From contig NZ_JAJQXX010000002.1 of NCBI RefSeq assembly GCF_028767025.1, positions 124,001-188,000 on the forward strand: a stretch of DNA of 64,000 nt, read 5' to 3'. Positions 38,258 to 46,822 of the stretch are shown here, one piece after another. This DNA is from Blautia sp. XA-2221 (GTDB lineage Bacteria > Bacillota > Clostridia > Lachnospirales > Lachnospiraceae). The notes under the pieces were generated by a model. That model was not told the DNA's origin. It made no database searches and worked only from the letters and a program-made list of their open reading frames with translations. The first letter of the stretch is position 1. Each line of letters opens with the position of its first letter. The translations under genes were made by a program, and so were the position numbers.

Positions 38258-38713
38258 TTATTCGGGAAAATTATCATCCATGGAACTATCGGAAAATTTA
38301 ATGTCCCAGATGGCTTCTTCAATAGCTTGCAGACATTCATCGGTGTGTTTGGTGATATCTTGACCCCAGAAGTGGAGAACAGTGTAACCGAGAAAGAGTA
38401 GCTTCCTATCATTTTCACAATCACGGTTGCGGTTTCGTTCAATTTTTTTAATCCAAAAGTCTGGATTTTTTCCTTTTTCAAGGCGGAGTTTGAGAATTTC
38501 CCAATCTTTTCCGTGAAAGAATTCACTGTCACAGAAAATAGCAATTTTATATTTGGTGAGGACAATGTCAGGGGAGCCGGGAAGTGCTTTATAGTTTTTT
38601 CTATAATGATATCCTTTGTGCCATAGTGCTTTTCTAAGTTGAAGTTCTATGGAAGTATCTTTGCTATGGATTTTACGCATATTCTTTGAAACAGTGAGGG
38701 AGTCTCGTGGCAT
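38258..38713 (-). CDS. vsr: Very short patch repair endonuclease
   Basis: Nicks beside T:G mismatches left by deamination of 5-methylcytosine, protecting methylated sites. 151 residues with the family features MRKIHSKDTSIELQLRKALW, the LPGSPDIVLTKYKIAIFCD metal-binding core with its Asp, and FFHGKDW. Divergent from the first C5 methyltransferase, a standard partnership. In most Vsr proteins the core reads DxxFWHGC; here CDSEFFHGKDW lacks the usual following Cys, so its zinc site may be altered. Confidence 0.9.
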   Translation of the reverse strand: MPRDSLTVSKNMRKIHSKDTSIELQLRKALWHKGYHYRKNYKALPGSPDIVLTKYKIAIFCDSEFFHGKDWEILKLRLEKGKNPDFWIKKIERNRNRDCENDRKLLFLGYTVLHFWGQDITKHTDECLQAIEEAIWDIKFSDSSMDDNFPE

Positions 38714-38908
38714 ATATAAGTACCTTCTTTCTGCGTGAAGATAATAGGATTTGTTGAAATTATATTATCAAAAAACATAGGAAATATCAAATTTGGATAA
38801 GAAGGCTTCAAGAGTAAATCTAACGATATGGTGAGAAAAATGCTTGTTGATGGTTTGGGGATATGATAAAATATTAATTGAATTATTTTTGATTTTGGAG
38901 GAATTTTA

Positions 38909-40141
38909 ATGGCGATTTGTTATGACAAATTATGGAAGTTACTGATAGATAAGAAGATGAACCGCACGGAATTAAAAGAGGCATCAGGAATAAGTTTTAA
39001 TGTATTGGCTCGTATGGGGAAAAATGAGCCGGTTTCATTTGAATCAATAGAAAAAATATGTTTTACGTTGAATTGCAAAATAGAAGATGTTGTAGAAATA
39101 AAAAAAGAGAAACCAATACAAGTAGATAGTAATGAGTTTACAACCATAGAGTTGTTTGCTGGAGCAGGAGGTCTGGCTTTGGGAATCGAAAAAGCTGGAT
39201 TTGAAGCATTGGGCTTGATCGAATTTGATAAGGATGCAGCCGAATCGTTGCAAACAAATAGACCAAAGTGGAGAGTTATCCATGATGATATAGCCAATAT
39301 TTCTTGCTTGGATCTTGAAGAGTATTTTGGAATAAAAAAGGGAGAATTGGATCTATTATCGGGAGGTGCACCATGTCAGGCATTTTCTTATGCAGGGAAA
39401 CGTTTAGGGTTGGAGGATGCACGAGGAACGTTATTTTATCATTACGCAACATTCTTACAGAAACTTCAGCCGAAAATGTTTCTGTTTGAAAATGTAAGAG
39501 GATTGCTGACACATGATAAGGGAAGAACCTATGCAACTATAACAAATATTTTTGAACAAGCTGGTTATACAATTCAGAAAAAGGTGTTAAATGCATGGGA
39601 TTTCGGTGTTCCGCAGAAAAGAGAACGATTGATTACGATAGGAATTAGAAATGATTTGGTGGATAAGATTTCATTTTCTTTTCCAAAAGAGCATGATTAT
39701 AAGCCTGTTTTGAGGGATGTTCTACTCGATTGTCCAGAAGGTTCGGGCGTTCCATATGGCGAGAATAAAAGGAAAATTTTTGAGTTGGTTCCGCCGGGAG
39801 GATATTGGAGAGATATTGATCCGGAAATTGCTAAGGCATATATGAAAAGTTGCTGGGATATGGAAGGTGGAAGAACTGGAATTTTAAGAAGAATGAGTTT
39901 GGATGAGCCTTCATTGACTGTATTAACTTCACCATCTCAAAAACAGACAGAAAGATGTCATCCATTGGAGGCAAGACCATTTACTGTGCGTGAAAATGCG
40001 AGATGTCAAACATTCCCAGATGAATGGCAATTCTGCGGTAGTGTTCAATCTCAGTATAAACAGGTTGGTAATGCAGTTCCGGTAAATTTAGCATATGAAA
40101 TAGGGTTAGAGATACATAAATCATTAGAGGGGGTAAAATAG
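38909..40141 (+). CDS. C5 cytosine DNA methyltransferase with N-terminal XRE domain
   Basis: 410 residues. Residues 1-65 are a Cro/CI-like helix-turn-helix (MNRTELKEASGISFNVLARM); 74-408 are the methyltransferase: LFAGAGGLALGIE (AdoMet), catalytic Cys in GGAPCQAFSYAG, ENVRGLL, QKRERL and a C-terminal QVGNAVPVNLAYEI. The fused regulator domain probably represses its own operon, as in several type II systems. GGAGG ribosome binding site. It ends right at the start of the endonuclease gene. Confidence 0.93.
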   Translation: MAICYDKLWKLLIDKKMNRTELKEASGISFNVLARMGKNEPVSFESIEKICFTLNCKIEDVVEIKKEKPIQVDSNEFTTIELFAGAGGLALGIEKAGFEALGLIEFDKDAAESLQTNRPKWRVIHDDIANISCLDLEEYFGIKKGELDLLSGGAPCQAFSYAGKRLGLEDARGTLFYHYATFLQKLQPKMFLFENVRGLLTHDKGRTYATITNIFEQAGYTIQKKVLNAWDFGVPQKRERLITIGIRNDLVDKISFSFPKEHDYKPVLRDVLLDCPEGSGVPYGENKRKIFELVPPGGYWRDIDPEIAKAYMKSCWDMEGGRTGILRRMSLDEPSLTVLTSPSQKQTERCHPLEARPFTVRENARCQTFPDEWQFCGSVQSQYKQVGNAVPVNLAYEIGLEIHKSLEGVK

Positions 40142-41020
40142 ATGGCTTGGAATTTAGATTTTATATCAGAAGAAGATTTTAAGAAGCATGTGCGTGCAAC
40201 AATTATGAAGTATGGAGAAAAGCTGGAGTCGTATGATCTGAAACGCTTTAACAGTAATTTGATTGATCCGATTAAATTGATCTTTGATAAATCTGTATAT
40301 CGCACAAGTTGGGAAGAAATCGTAAACAATGAGATCTTCCGGCAGAGGGATAAATCTAATAATAATGATATTGGTTACTTCCATCAGAATATTTTCTCAT
40401 ATTTTAAAGGGTGTGAAGTTCCGCAGGCAGGTTGGGATGTTATTTATAAAAATCCAGACGGAATACAGATGCCGGACGGAGATATCGTACATACCTTATA
40501 TGTGGAGATGAAGAATAAGCATAATACCATGAATTCAGCGTCTTCTGCCAAAACCTACATAAAGATGCAAGGACAGATCTTGGAAGATGATGATTGTGCA
40601 TGTTTATTGGTAGAGGCAATCGCAAAGAAGTCACAGAACATTAAATGGTCAACAAAGGTAGATGGAAAGAATGTGCAGCATAGATTGATCCGCCGTGTGA
40701 GCATGGATCAGTTTTATGCAATCCTTACTGGCGAAGAAGATGCGTTCTACAAGATGTGTATGGCATTGCCGGAAGTAATCAATTCTGTAGTGAATGAAGA
40801 AGGTGGTGTTGAGGTACCACATGATACAGTTATAGATGAATTAAGAAAAGTAGCATCATTGTATGGCGAAGAAAATGGAGAGTTATCTATGGCAATGGCT
40901 GTATATATGCTTGGATTTAATACATATATGGGATTTGGAGATAAAATCCGTGGTGAATTGGGTGAAGACAAAGACGGAATGCTTAAACGGATTTATGAGT
41001 ATGGGAAACGATTAAAATAG
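40142..41020 (+). CDS. Type II restriction endonuclease, Eco47II family
   Basis: 292 residues, start directly after the methyltransferase stop. SNNNDIGYFHQNIFSYFKGC, GWDVI and LYVEMKNKHNTMNSAS mark the Eco47II family, whose members cut GGWCC or GGNCC sites. The Glu-x-Lys of the VEMKNK strand fits a PD-(D/E)xK core. Specificity here is inferred from the family only. Confidence 0.88.
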   Translation: MAWNLDFISEEDFKKHVRATIMKYGEKLESYDLKRFNSNLIDPIKLIFDKSVYRTSWEEIVNNEIFRQRDKSNNNDIGYFHQNIFSYFKGCEVPQAGWDVIYKNPDGIQMPDGDIVHTLYVEMKNKHNTMNSASSAKTYIKMQGQILEDDDCACLLVEAIAKKSQNIKWSTKVDGKNVQHRLIRRVSMDQFYAILTGEEDAFYKMCMALPEVINSVVNEEGGVEVPHDTVIDELRKVASLYGEENGELSMAMAVYMLGFNTYMGFGDKIRGELGEDKDGMLKRIYEYGKRLK

Positions 41021-41059
41021 AATTGAAGAATGAAAATAGATAATATACGAAGGAAAAAA

Positions 41060-42823
41060 ATGGATAAAGAAATTGATACTATAAGAAATATGAAAGAAAA
41101 TGGTGCATTTAAAAAATATATTGAGTACATAGTATTTCCTTATTATAAAAATTTAGTTCCAGGAACGAAAATTAATTTGGAATTTCCAATAACGATATTG
41201 GTGGGAAAGAATGGATCAGGAAAAAGTTCGACTTTACATGCATTATATGGTGCACCGTATTGGAAATCATGTGCAGATTTTTGGTTTTCTACAGAAGTAG
41301 ATCCTATAGAAGAAACTGGTGGCGAGGGGAAAAATAGGTTTTTCTATGGATATCGGGAAGATAAACAATCAGAAATAAAAGAAGTAATGAAAACTCGAAT
41401 GAGAAGAGGATCTAAAACAAAAGAAGAGGATCCAGATTATTGGGAAACCTCAAAACCGATAAAAAAGGATGGGATGACTGCACAAACAAGAAATGATCCT
41501 GTAAAGAAAGATGTTGTATATTTAGACTTTAGAGCAGAAGTAAGCGCATTTGATAAAATATTCCATTTCGCAAAAGGGGACATTTCAGGTAAAAAAGATT
41601 TGTTAAGAAAACGTTCGAAGTATTTGAACAGGCTATTTAATGGAGAAGCAATGCGTTTTCCAGGTGCTCCCGATGAAAAAGTAGGTGTTGTTAAAGAGCT
41701 TAATGATGAAATGAAAAAGAAAATCAGTTCTATTCTGGGGAAAGAATATGTAAGTATTAAAGTTGCGGAACATTCATTATTTAAAAATCCGGGAACATCA
41801 ATTTATGTAAAAACAAAACTATCATCAAGATATTCGGAAGCTAATGCAGGAAGTGGAGAAGTTGCTGTAATTCAATTGGTAAAAAAGATTGAGGAAGCAC
41901 AAGAATATAGTTTGATTCTTTTGGATGAGCCAGAAGTCTCGATTCACCCGGGAGCACAGGAGAAACTCAAAGAATATTTACTAGAAGTGACAAAGAGAAA
42001 AAAATTACAGGTAGTTATATCATCGCATTCGCCTATATTAATTAGAGATATGCCATCAGAAGCGATTAAATTGTATATTACAAATTCGCAGGGAAGATTT
42101 GAAGTAAAAGAAAATGTTGATTATAGAGAAGCGTTTTATGATTTGGAAGATTGCGTATCTGATAAAAAAATAATATTTTGTGAAGATTTTGCAGCAAAAA
42201 ACATTGTAGAGCAAATATTGAAAAGAATGGATAAAACTCAATATTTTGATGTGGAGTTTAATCCGGGTGGTGAAAAAACATTACTTACAAAATATTTACC
42301 AACATTTGTTACACATGATTTCTTTAAAGAAAGAGTATTTTTGGTATTAGATGGTGATATGCAGACGGATTACATATATAACGTGGATGAATTGACAGTG
42401 AAACAAGAAAAAGATGTTTCATATATGAAAGAATGCGTACAAAAAGCATATGGAGTGGATATTCAGGCATACGTTGATGGTGGAAATGGTGGAAAACGAG
42501 AAGATCAAGAGATAGATGCATATAAAGAGTACCTTAAATATTATACGGATAGTGTATTTTATTTGCCAAATAAATCTATACCAGAAAAAATTTTACTGGA
42601 ATCCCAATATGTGAAACAGCAATATTCTAGTATAGTGAATGAAAATGTAGATATTACGAATGACAATGCAAAAAAAATATTTGCAACCATTTCAGAAGCA
42701 GATTATGGAAATGAAGAGCATATAAATGATCTTATACAAAAGTTAGCATATAAATGGAGTATGGAAGATAGCTCAAATAAGAAAAGATTGGAAGAGATTA
42801 TAAATGAAATATATAAGAAATAG
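41060..42823 (+). CDS. OLD-like AAA ATPase with TOPRIM domain
   Basis: 587 residues from ATG 41060 (AAGGA 5-7 bp before; ATG 41030 is possible but has no good site). Walker A VGKNGSGKSS, a signature-like NAGSGEVAVIQLV, Walker B ILLDEPEVSIHPGAQ and SSHSPILI, then a TOPRIM-like part with the Glu in KIIFCEDFAAKNIVE and a DxD-type LVLDGDMQ. OLD-family proteins are nucleases used in phage defence, alone or in Gabija-type pairs. It sits inside a restriction operon before a second methyltransferase, which is unusual. Confidence 0.86.
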   Translation: MDKEIDTIRNMKENGAFKKYIEYIVFPYYKNLVPGTKINLEFPITILVGKNGSGKSSTLHALYGAPYWKSCADFWFSTEVDPIEETGGEGKNRFFYGYREDKQSEIKEVMKTRMRRGSKTKEEDPDYWETSKPIKKDGMTAQTRNDPVKKDVVYLDFRAEVSAFDKIFHFAKGDISGKKDLLRKRSKYLNRLFNGEAMRFPGAPDEKVGVVKELNDEMKKKISSILGKEYVSIKVAEHSLFKNPGTSIYVKTKLSSRYSEANAGSGEVAVIQLVKKIEEAQEYSLILLDEPEVSIHPGAQEKLKEYLLEVTKRKKLQVVISSHSPILIRDMPSEAIKLYITNSQGRFEVKENVDYREAFYDLEDCVSDKKIIFCEDFAAKNIVEQILKRMDKTQYFDVEFNPGGEKTLLTKYLPTFVTHDFFKERVFLVLDGDMQTDYIYNVDELTVKQEKDVSYMKECVQKAYGVDIQAYVDGGNGGKREDQEIDAYKEYLKYYTDSVFYLPNKSIPEKILLESQYVKQQYSSIVNENVDITNDNAKKIFATISEADYGNEEHINDLIQKLAYKWSMEDSSNKKRLEEIINEIYKK

Positions 42824-42843
42824 GTATAGAGGTGGTTGTATTT

Positions 42844-43971
42844 ATGAAATTCAAAGCAATTGATCTGTTTTGCGGAGCGGGCGGGCTATCGACAGGATTG
42901 AAGAAGAGTGGCTTCAGATTATGCTTGGGTGTAGATATTGATGGAAAAGCTTTGAAAACATATAAATGTAATTTGAAACGCACTAAAGTATTAAAAGAAG
43001 ATATTAAAAAAGTTACTGGAGAGAAAATAACTGAATTGACCGGAATAAACAGACATGATAATTTTTTGCTTGCAGGATGTCCGCCATGTCAGGGGTTTTC
43101 AAGTTTAGGAAAAAGAGATGCAAGTGATGAAAAGAATGAATTAGTGTATGAATACATTAGAATAATAAATGAATTAGAACCGTCTTTTATTTTAATGGAG
43201 AATGTTCCGGGAATGTCTACTGGAGTTGGTAAAGAAATATTTAAAAAAGTAGTAAAAGAACTAGAAGAAAATTATCATGTTGAGTATGCTACGTTAAATG
43301 CTGCGGATTTTGGTGTGCCCCAAATACGAAAACGATTGGTATTGCACGGAATACGCAATGATGTATATGATAATTTAGGATTAGATAAAGAAAAACAGAA
43401 AATATTACCGAACCCTACACATTCCAAAGAAAAACAGAAAGGGTATAGAAAATGGGTAACTGTTCGCAAAGCAATATTTGATTTGCCAATTTTAGAGGCT
43501 GGGGAAAGTTATGATGATGGGATAATAAAAAATCATAAAGCACGTAGTCTATCAGAAACAAATATTGAACGGTTGCAAGAAATTCGACTTCATGGGGGAA
43601 ATCGCGAAATGATTTCGGAAGAATTACAACTTAAATGTCATAAAAAGGAAAATGTGTCGTACACAGATACATATGGAATTATAGATCCAGACAAGCCAGC
43701 ACCTACGATTACTTCTGGCTGTACTATTATTTCAAAAGGGCGTTATTGTCATCCAACACAAAATAGAGGATTGTCTATACGTGAAGCGGCAAGATTGCAA
43801 TCTTTTGATGATAAATTTGAATTTCAGGGGAATATGGGTGAAATGAGTTTACAAATAGGAAATGCAGTTCCTCCTAAATTAGCACAAGCAAGTGGAAAGG
43901 TTATCATAAATTATATGGGATTATATGAAGATTATTTGGAAGAACAGACAAAGGGACTGATAACACCATGA
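42844..43971 (+). CDS. Second C5 cytosine DNA methyltransferase
   Basis: 375 residues from ATG 42844; the GTG at 42832 is part of the GAGGTGG ribosome binding site. LFCGAGGLSTGLKKSGF, catalytic Cys in AGCPPCQGFSSLG, ENVPGM, PQIRKRLVLHGIR and QIGNAVPPKLAQA. No XRE domain. It may protect the other strand or an overlapping site of the endonuclease, or belong to the OLD-like gene next to it. Its last five codons and stop lie within the right arm-type sites of element 2. Confidence 0.92.
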   Translation: MKFKAIDLFCGAGGLSTGLKKSGFRLCLGVDIDGKALKTYKCNLKRTKVLKEDIKKVTGEKITELTGINRHDNFLLAGCPPCQGFSSLGKRDASDEKNELVYEYIRIINELEPSFILMENVPGMSTGVGKEIFKKVVKELEENYHVEYATLNAADFGVPQIRKRLVLHGIRNDVYDNLGLDKEKQKILPNPTHSKEKQKGYRKWVTVRKAIFDLPILEAGESYDDGIIKNHKARSLSETNIERLQEIRLHGGNREMISEELQLKCHKKENVSYTDTYGIIDPDKPAPTITSGCTIISKGRYCHPTQNRGLSIREAARLQSFDDKFEFQGNMGEMSLQIGNAVPPKLAQASGKVIINYMGLYEDYLEEQTKGLITP

Positions 43972-43975
43972 TAAC
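43958..43975 (+). repeat. Arm-type integrase sites, right end of element 2
   Basis: TGATAAC at 43958-43964 and 43969-43975, 11 bp apart, matching the left pair. The second copy contains the TGA stop of the methyltransferase. The core follows 104 bp later, as in element 1 (103 bp). Confidence 0.7.
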
Positions 43976-44078
43976 AAAATTTCCAAAAACCACACGGACA
44001 CAGTGGAAAATCCGCATTTTCTCGCACAAAATGGACGAAAAATAACCATTTAGCCTATGCAACACGCCATTCTGATAC

Positions 44079-44133
44079 CGTGAAGGTGGACGTACTGTAG
44101 GATCAGGTCGTGTTGCTACAATCATCGAGTAAT
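44079..44133 (+). repeat. Attachment site copy C (probably the original tuf 3' end)
   Basis: 55 bp identical to copy A. By the usual logic of integration at gene 3' ends, this is the displaced native end of tuf, followed by native downstream DNA. Confidence 0.9.
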
Positions 44134-44291
44134 ATTCGATAAGCAATGAGCAGTGCAAGTACAAGGAAAATATCTGATGGGAGTCTACTCGCAGAAGGAT
44201 ATTTGACGAAGGACTTATAGGACGAATGCCCCGACTGAGATGAAGCATAGCGAAATCGAAAGCGTGCACTGTGAATATATCTAAATATAGA

Positions 44292-44357
44292 GTACCGTAA
44301 GGTACATTGTGTCCAAACGTAAGATTACCCCGGAACCGTAAGGTTTCCGGGGTTTTT
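44292..44357 (+). terminator. Two-hairpin trailer C, probably the native tuf trailer
   Basis: Stem GTACC-GTAA-GGTAC (44292-44305), linker TGTGTCCAAACGTAAGAT, then CCCCGGAA/TTCCGGGG (44328-44352) and T5. The 158 bp between copy C and this trailer (44134-44291) show nothing I can name. Confidence 0.88.
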
Positions 44358-44389
44358 CTGTTATATGGAAAAGTGAAGATGCATACAAA

Positions 44390-44467
44390 AATCCAAATAA
44401 AATCCTAATTCATAAAAATAATCCTAATTTACATTCGCAGCAGCCTAAAATCCAAACAAAATCCAAA
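44390..44467 (+). repeat. Operator-like repeats upstream of the sugar-transport operon
   Basis: AATCCAAA/AATCCTAA octamers start at 44390, 44401, 44420, 44449 and 44460, all in the same direction, with two pairs exactly 11 bp apart. They end about 98 bp before the binding-protein gene, a good place for an AraC-type response regulator such as the one encoded at 50803. The exact promoter was not resolved. Confidence 0.6.
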
Positions 44468-44564
44468 TTCCGGTGAAGATTCTATTAATGTTTTTTGAAC
44501 AAACTGTGATAAGATAGCATCATCAAGAGAACAGTGAATCAGACGTGATTAAGGAGGAAAAGTT

Positions 44565-45845
44565 ATGAAGCTGAAAAGACTGGCAGCGGTTTTACTTGCG
44601 GGAACCGTGTTGTTTGGAACAACTGCAACTGTAAGTGCAGAAAAGAAAGCCGCAGATGAGATTACAATCTGGGCGTGGGACGAAGCGTTTAATATCAAAG
44701 CTGCAAATGTTGCAAAAGAAATGTATGAAGAGATAAATCCTGATGTAGAAGTGAACGTAGTAACTATGGCGCAGAGTGATATTGTTGCGAAATTAAACAC
44801 AAGTCTTGCTTCCGGTTCCTATGAAGGTCTTCCGGATATTGTGCTGATCGAGGATTACAGAATCCAGGGTTATCTGAATGCATACCCGGATGAGTTTGCA
44901 GATCTTTCCGATATTGCTTCCCCGGATGATTTCACAGAGTATAAAACAGGTGTAAACACAATTGACGGAAAAATGTATGGGATTCCGTTCGATTCCGGTG
45001 TAGCGGCAGTTTTCTATCGTACAGATTATATTGAAGAGGCTGGATACACAACAGAGGATATGCAGAATCTTACCTGGGACAAATATATTGAGATCGGACA
45101 GGCAGTTAAGGAAAAAACCGGAAAATATATGTTTACAATAGATCCGGGCGACCTTGGTGAGATCCGTATGATGCTTCAGAGCGCTGGATCCTGGTATACA
45201 GACGCTGAAGGAAAGGTAAATATTAAAGATAACCAGGCATTGAAAGATGCTCTTACGATATACAAAAAAATTGTTGATTCCGGAATTGCGAAACAGACTG
45301 TAGACTGGGATCAGTTCGTAGGAGCGTTTAACAGCGGTGAAGTTGCGACTGTTCCTACTGGATGCTGGATTTCTGCATCTATCTTAAAAAGCGAGGATCA
45401 GAGTGGCAAATGGGCAGTAGCTCCATATCCTAGAATGGCAGAAAACGAAAATTCTGTAAATGCTTCTTCCATTGGCGGCGGCGGCTGGTATGTACTGAAA
45501 AATGTAGGCCATGAGGAGGCGGCAAAAGCTTTCCTGAAAGATACGTTTGCATCTAATGTTGACCTTATGAACCGACTTGCAGAAGATATTAATCTGGTAA
45601 GTTCATTGAAAGCATCCAGCGATTGTGAAAATTACAGCAAGGGCATTGAGTTCTATGGCGGTCAGGAAATTTTTAAAGATTTTACAGAGTGGGCAAATAA
45701 TGTTCCAAATGTAAATTACGGCGAAGATACTTATATAATTGAAGATGTTATGACAGAGGTTGTACAGGCTATTATAAGCGGTGCAGATATTGATGAGACA
45801 CTTGAGATGTATCAGGCACAGATTGAAGGTGTAGCAGCAAATTAA
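44565..45845 (+). CDS. Carbohydrate ABC transporter substrate-binding protein
   Basis: 426 residues, family 1 (MalE-like) fold: EITIWAWDEAFNIKAANVAK near the mature N-terminus, ASGSYEGLPDIVLIED, GIPFDSGVAAVFYRTDY and a GGGGWYVLK motif. Probably binds a beta-galactoside, given the beta-galactosidase downstream. Residues 1-24 are a Sec signal ending TVSA; unusually there is no lipobox Cys, so it may be released or held otherwise. AAGGAGG ribosome binding site. Confidence 0.92.
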   Translation: MKLKRLAAVLLAGTVLFGTTATVSAEKKAADEITIWAWDEAFNIKAANVAKEMYEEINPDVEVNVVTMAQSDIVAKLNTSLASGSYEGLPDIVLIEDYRIQGYLNAYPDEFADLSDIASPDDFTEYKTGVNTIDGKMYGIPFDSGVAAVFYRTDYIEEAGYTTEDMQNLTWDKYIEIGQAVKEKTGKYMFTIDPGDLGEIRMMLQSAGSWYTDAEGKVNIKDNQALKDALTIYKKIVDSGIAKQTVDWDQFVGAFNSGEVATVPTGCWISASILKSEDQSGKWAVAPYPRMAENENSVNASSIGGGGWYVLKNVGHEEAAKAFLKDTFASNVDLMNRLAEDINLVSSLKASSDCENYSKGIEFYGGQEIFKDFTEWANNVPNVNYGEDTYIIEDVMTEVVQAIISGADIDETLEMYQAQIEGVAAN

Positions 45846-45864
45846 TATATGTTGATACAGAAAA

Positions 45865-45894
45865 GGGCAGGCATTTGAGTGCCTGCCCCTTTTT
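45865..45894 (+). terminator. Attenuating terminator between binding protein and permeases
   Basis: Perfect 9-bp stem GGGCAGGCA/TGCCTGCCC (45865-45888) followed by C and five T. Explains high binding-protein and lower permease expression from one promoter. Confidence 0.85.
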
Positions 45895-45925
45895 CAGATA
45901 AAAAGAAAATTTCAGGAGGAGCATT

Positions 45926-46822
45926 ATGAGTGGAAATATAAAATCAAAACGCAGCTACAGTCCAAAGCTGAACAGAAAAGCCTGGACTTTTGTGCTGCCC
46001 AGTCTGATTCTTATTATTTTATTTGTATTTTATCCAATGATCCAGGCTTTTATCACATCATTTCAGACTGGAGCAGGAAATCAGCTTACATTCAGCGGGC
46101 TTGTGAATTATAAACGTCTGCTTAATGACCTGACTTTCCGAAAAGCTCTGGGAAATACACTTTTGTATCTGGTGATCCAGGTTCCGATTATGATCATCCT
46201 TGCGCTGGCGATTTCATCTATGCTGAATACAAAAGGTCTGAAGGCAAAGGGATTTTTCCGGACAGCGATCTTTCTTCCATGTGTAACTTCCCTTGTGGCA
46301 TATTCTATTATTTTTAAAAGTCTGTTTGCTACAGACGGTTTTGTAAATGCGTTTCTTATGAACCTGAATATTATCAGTGAGCCTATTGCATGGGTTATGC
46401 ATCCGGTATGGTCAAAGGTTCTGATTATTATTGCTATTACATGGAGATGGACAGGATATAATATGATCTTTTATCTGGCAGGACTTCAGGGAATTGATGA
46501 TTCCATTTATGAAGCTGCTGAGATCGATGGCGCAGGAGTATGGCAGAAATTTAAGAGTATCACAGTTCCGATGCTGAAGCCGATTATTCTTTTTACAACA
46601 ATTAACTCAACGATTGGTACTTTACAGCTCTTTGACGAGACTATGAATATTACTCAGGGCGGTCCGGCAAATGCTACTATTACGATTTCCCAGTATATAT
46701 ACAACATTCTGTTTAAGTATTCACCTGACTTTGGATATGCGGCTGCAGTATCTTATGTAGTGGTTGTGCTGATCGTAATTCTGTCTATGATTCAGATGAA
46801 AGTGGGGGATAAAAATGACTAA
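45926..46822 (+). CDS. Sugar ABC transporter permease (MalF/LacF type)
   Basis: 298 residues, six membrane helices starting at about 18-38. The EAA loop EAAEIDGAGVWQKFKSITVP marks the ATPase contact. AGGAGGA ribosome binding site. Overlaps the next gene by 8 bp. No ATPase gene is in the operon, so a shared MsmX/MsmK-type ATPase is expected elsewhere. Confidence 0.93.
   Translation: MSGNIKSKRSYSPKLNRKAWTFVLPSLILIILFVFYPMIQAFITSFQTGAGNQLTFSGLVNYKRLLNDLTFRKALGNTLLYLVIQVPIMIILALAISSMLNTKGLKAKGFFRTAIFLPCVTSLVAYSIIFKSLFATDGFVNAFLMNLNIISEPIAWVMHPVWSKVLIIIAITWRWTGYNMIFYLAGLQGIDDSIYEAAEIDGAGVWQKFKSITVPMLKPIILFTTINSTIGTLQLFDETMNITQGGPANATITISQYIYNILFKYSPDFGYAAAVSYVVVVLIVILSMIQMKVGDKND

Larger units (their letters stand above)
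30158..44133. mobile_element. Element 2: integrative mobilizable element in tuf
   Basis: Bounded by tuf 3'-end copies at 30158-30212 and 44079-44133 (13,921 bp from copy to copy). Same layout as element 1 but with its own integrase, arm-site sequence (TGATAAC), primase/VapE replication module and cargo: an ATPase with a HEPN-like motif at the left and a restriction island at the right. MobV relaxase present, no conjugation apparatus. Tandem insertion probably arose by a second integration into a pre-existing attachment site. Confidence 0.88.

Noticed and set aside
17943-44133. Prophage or full conjugative element (ICE)
   Set aside because: No capsid, tail, terminase, lysis, coupling protein or T4SS genes in either element; only a MobV relaxase.
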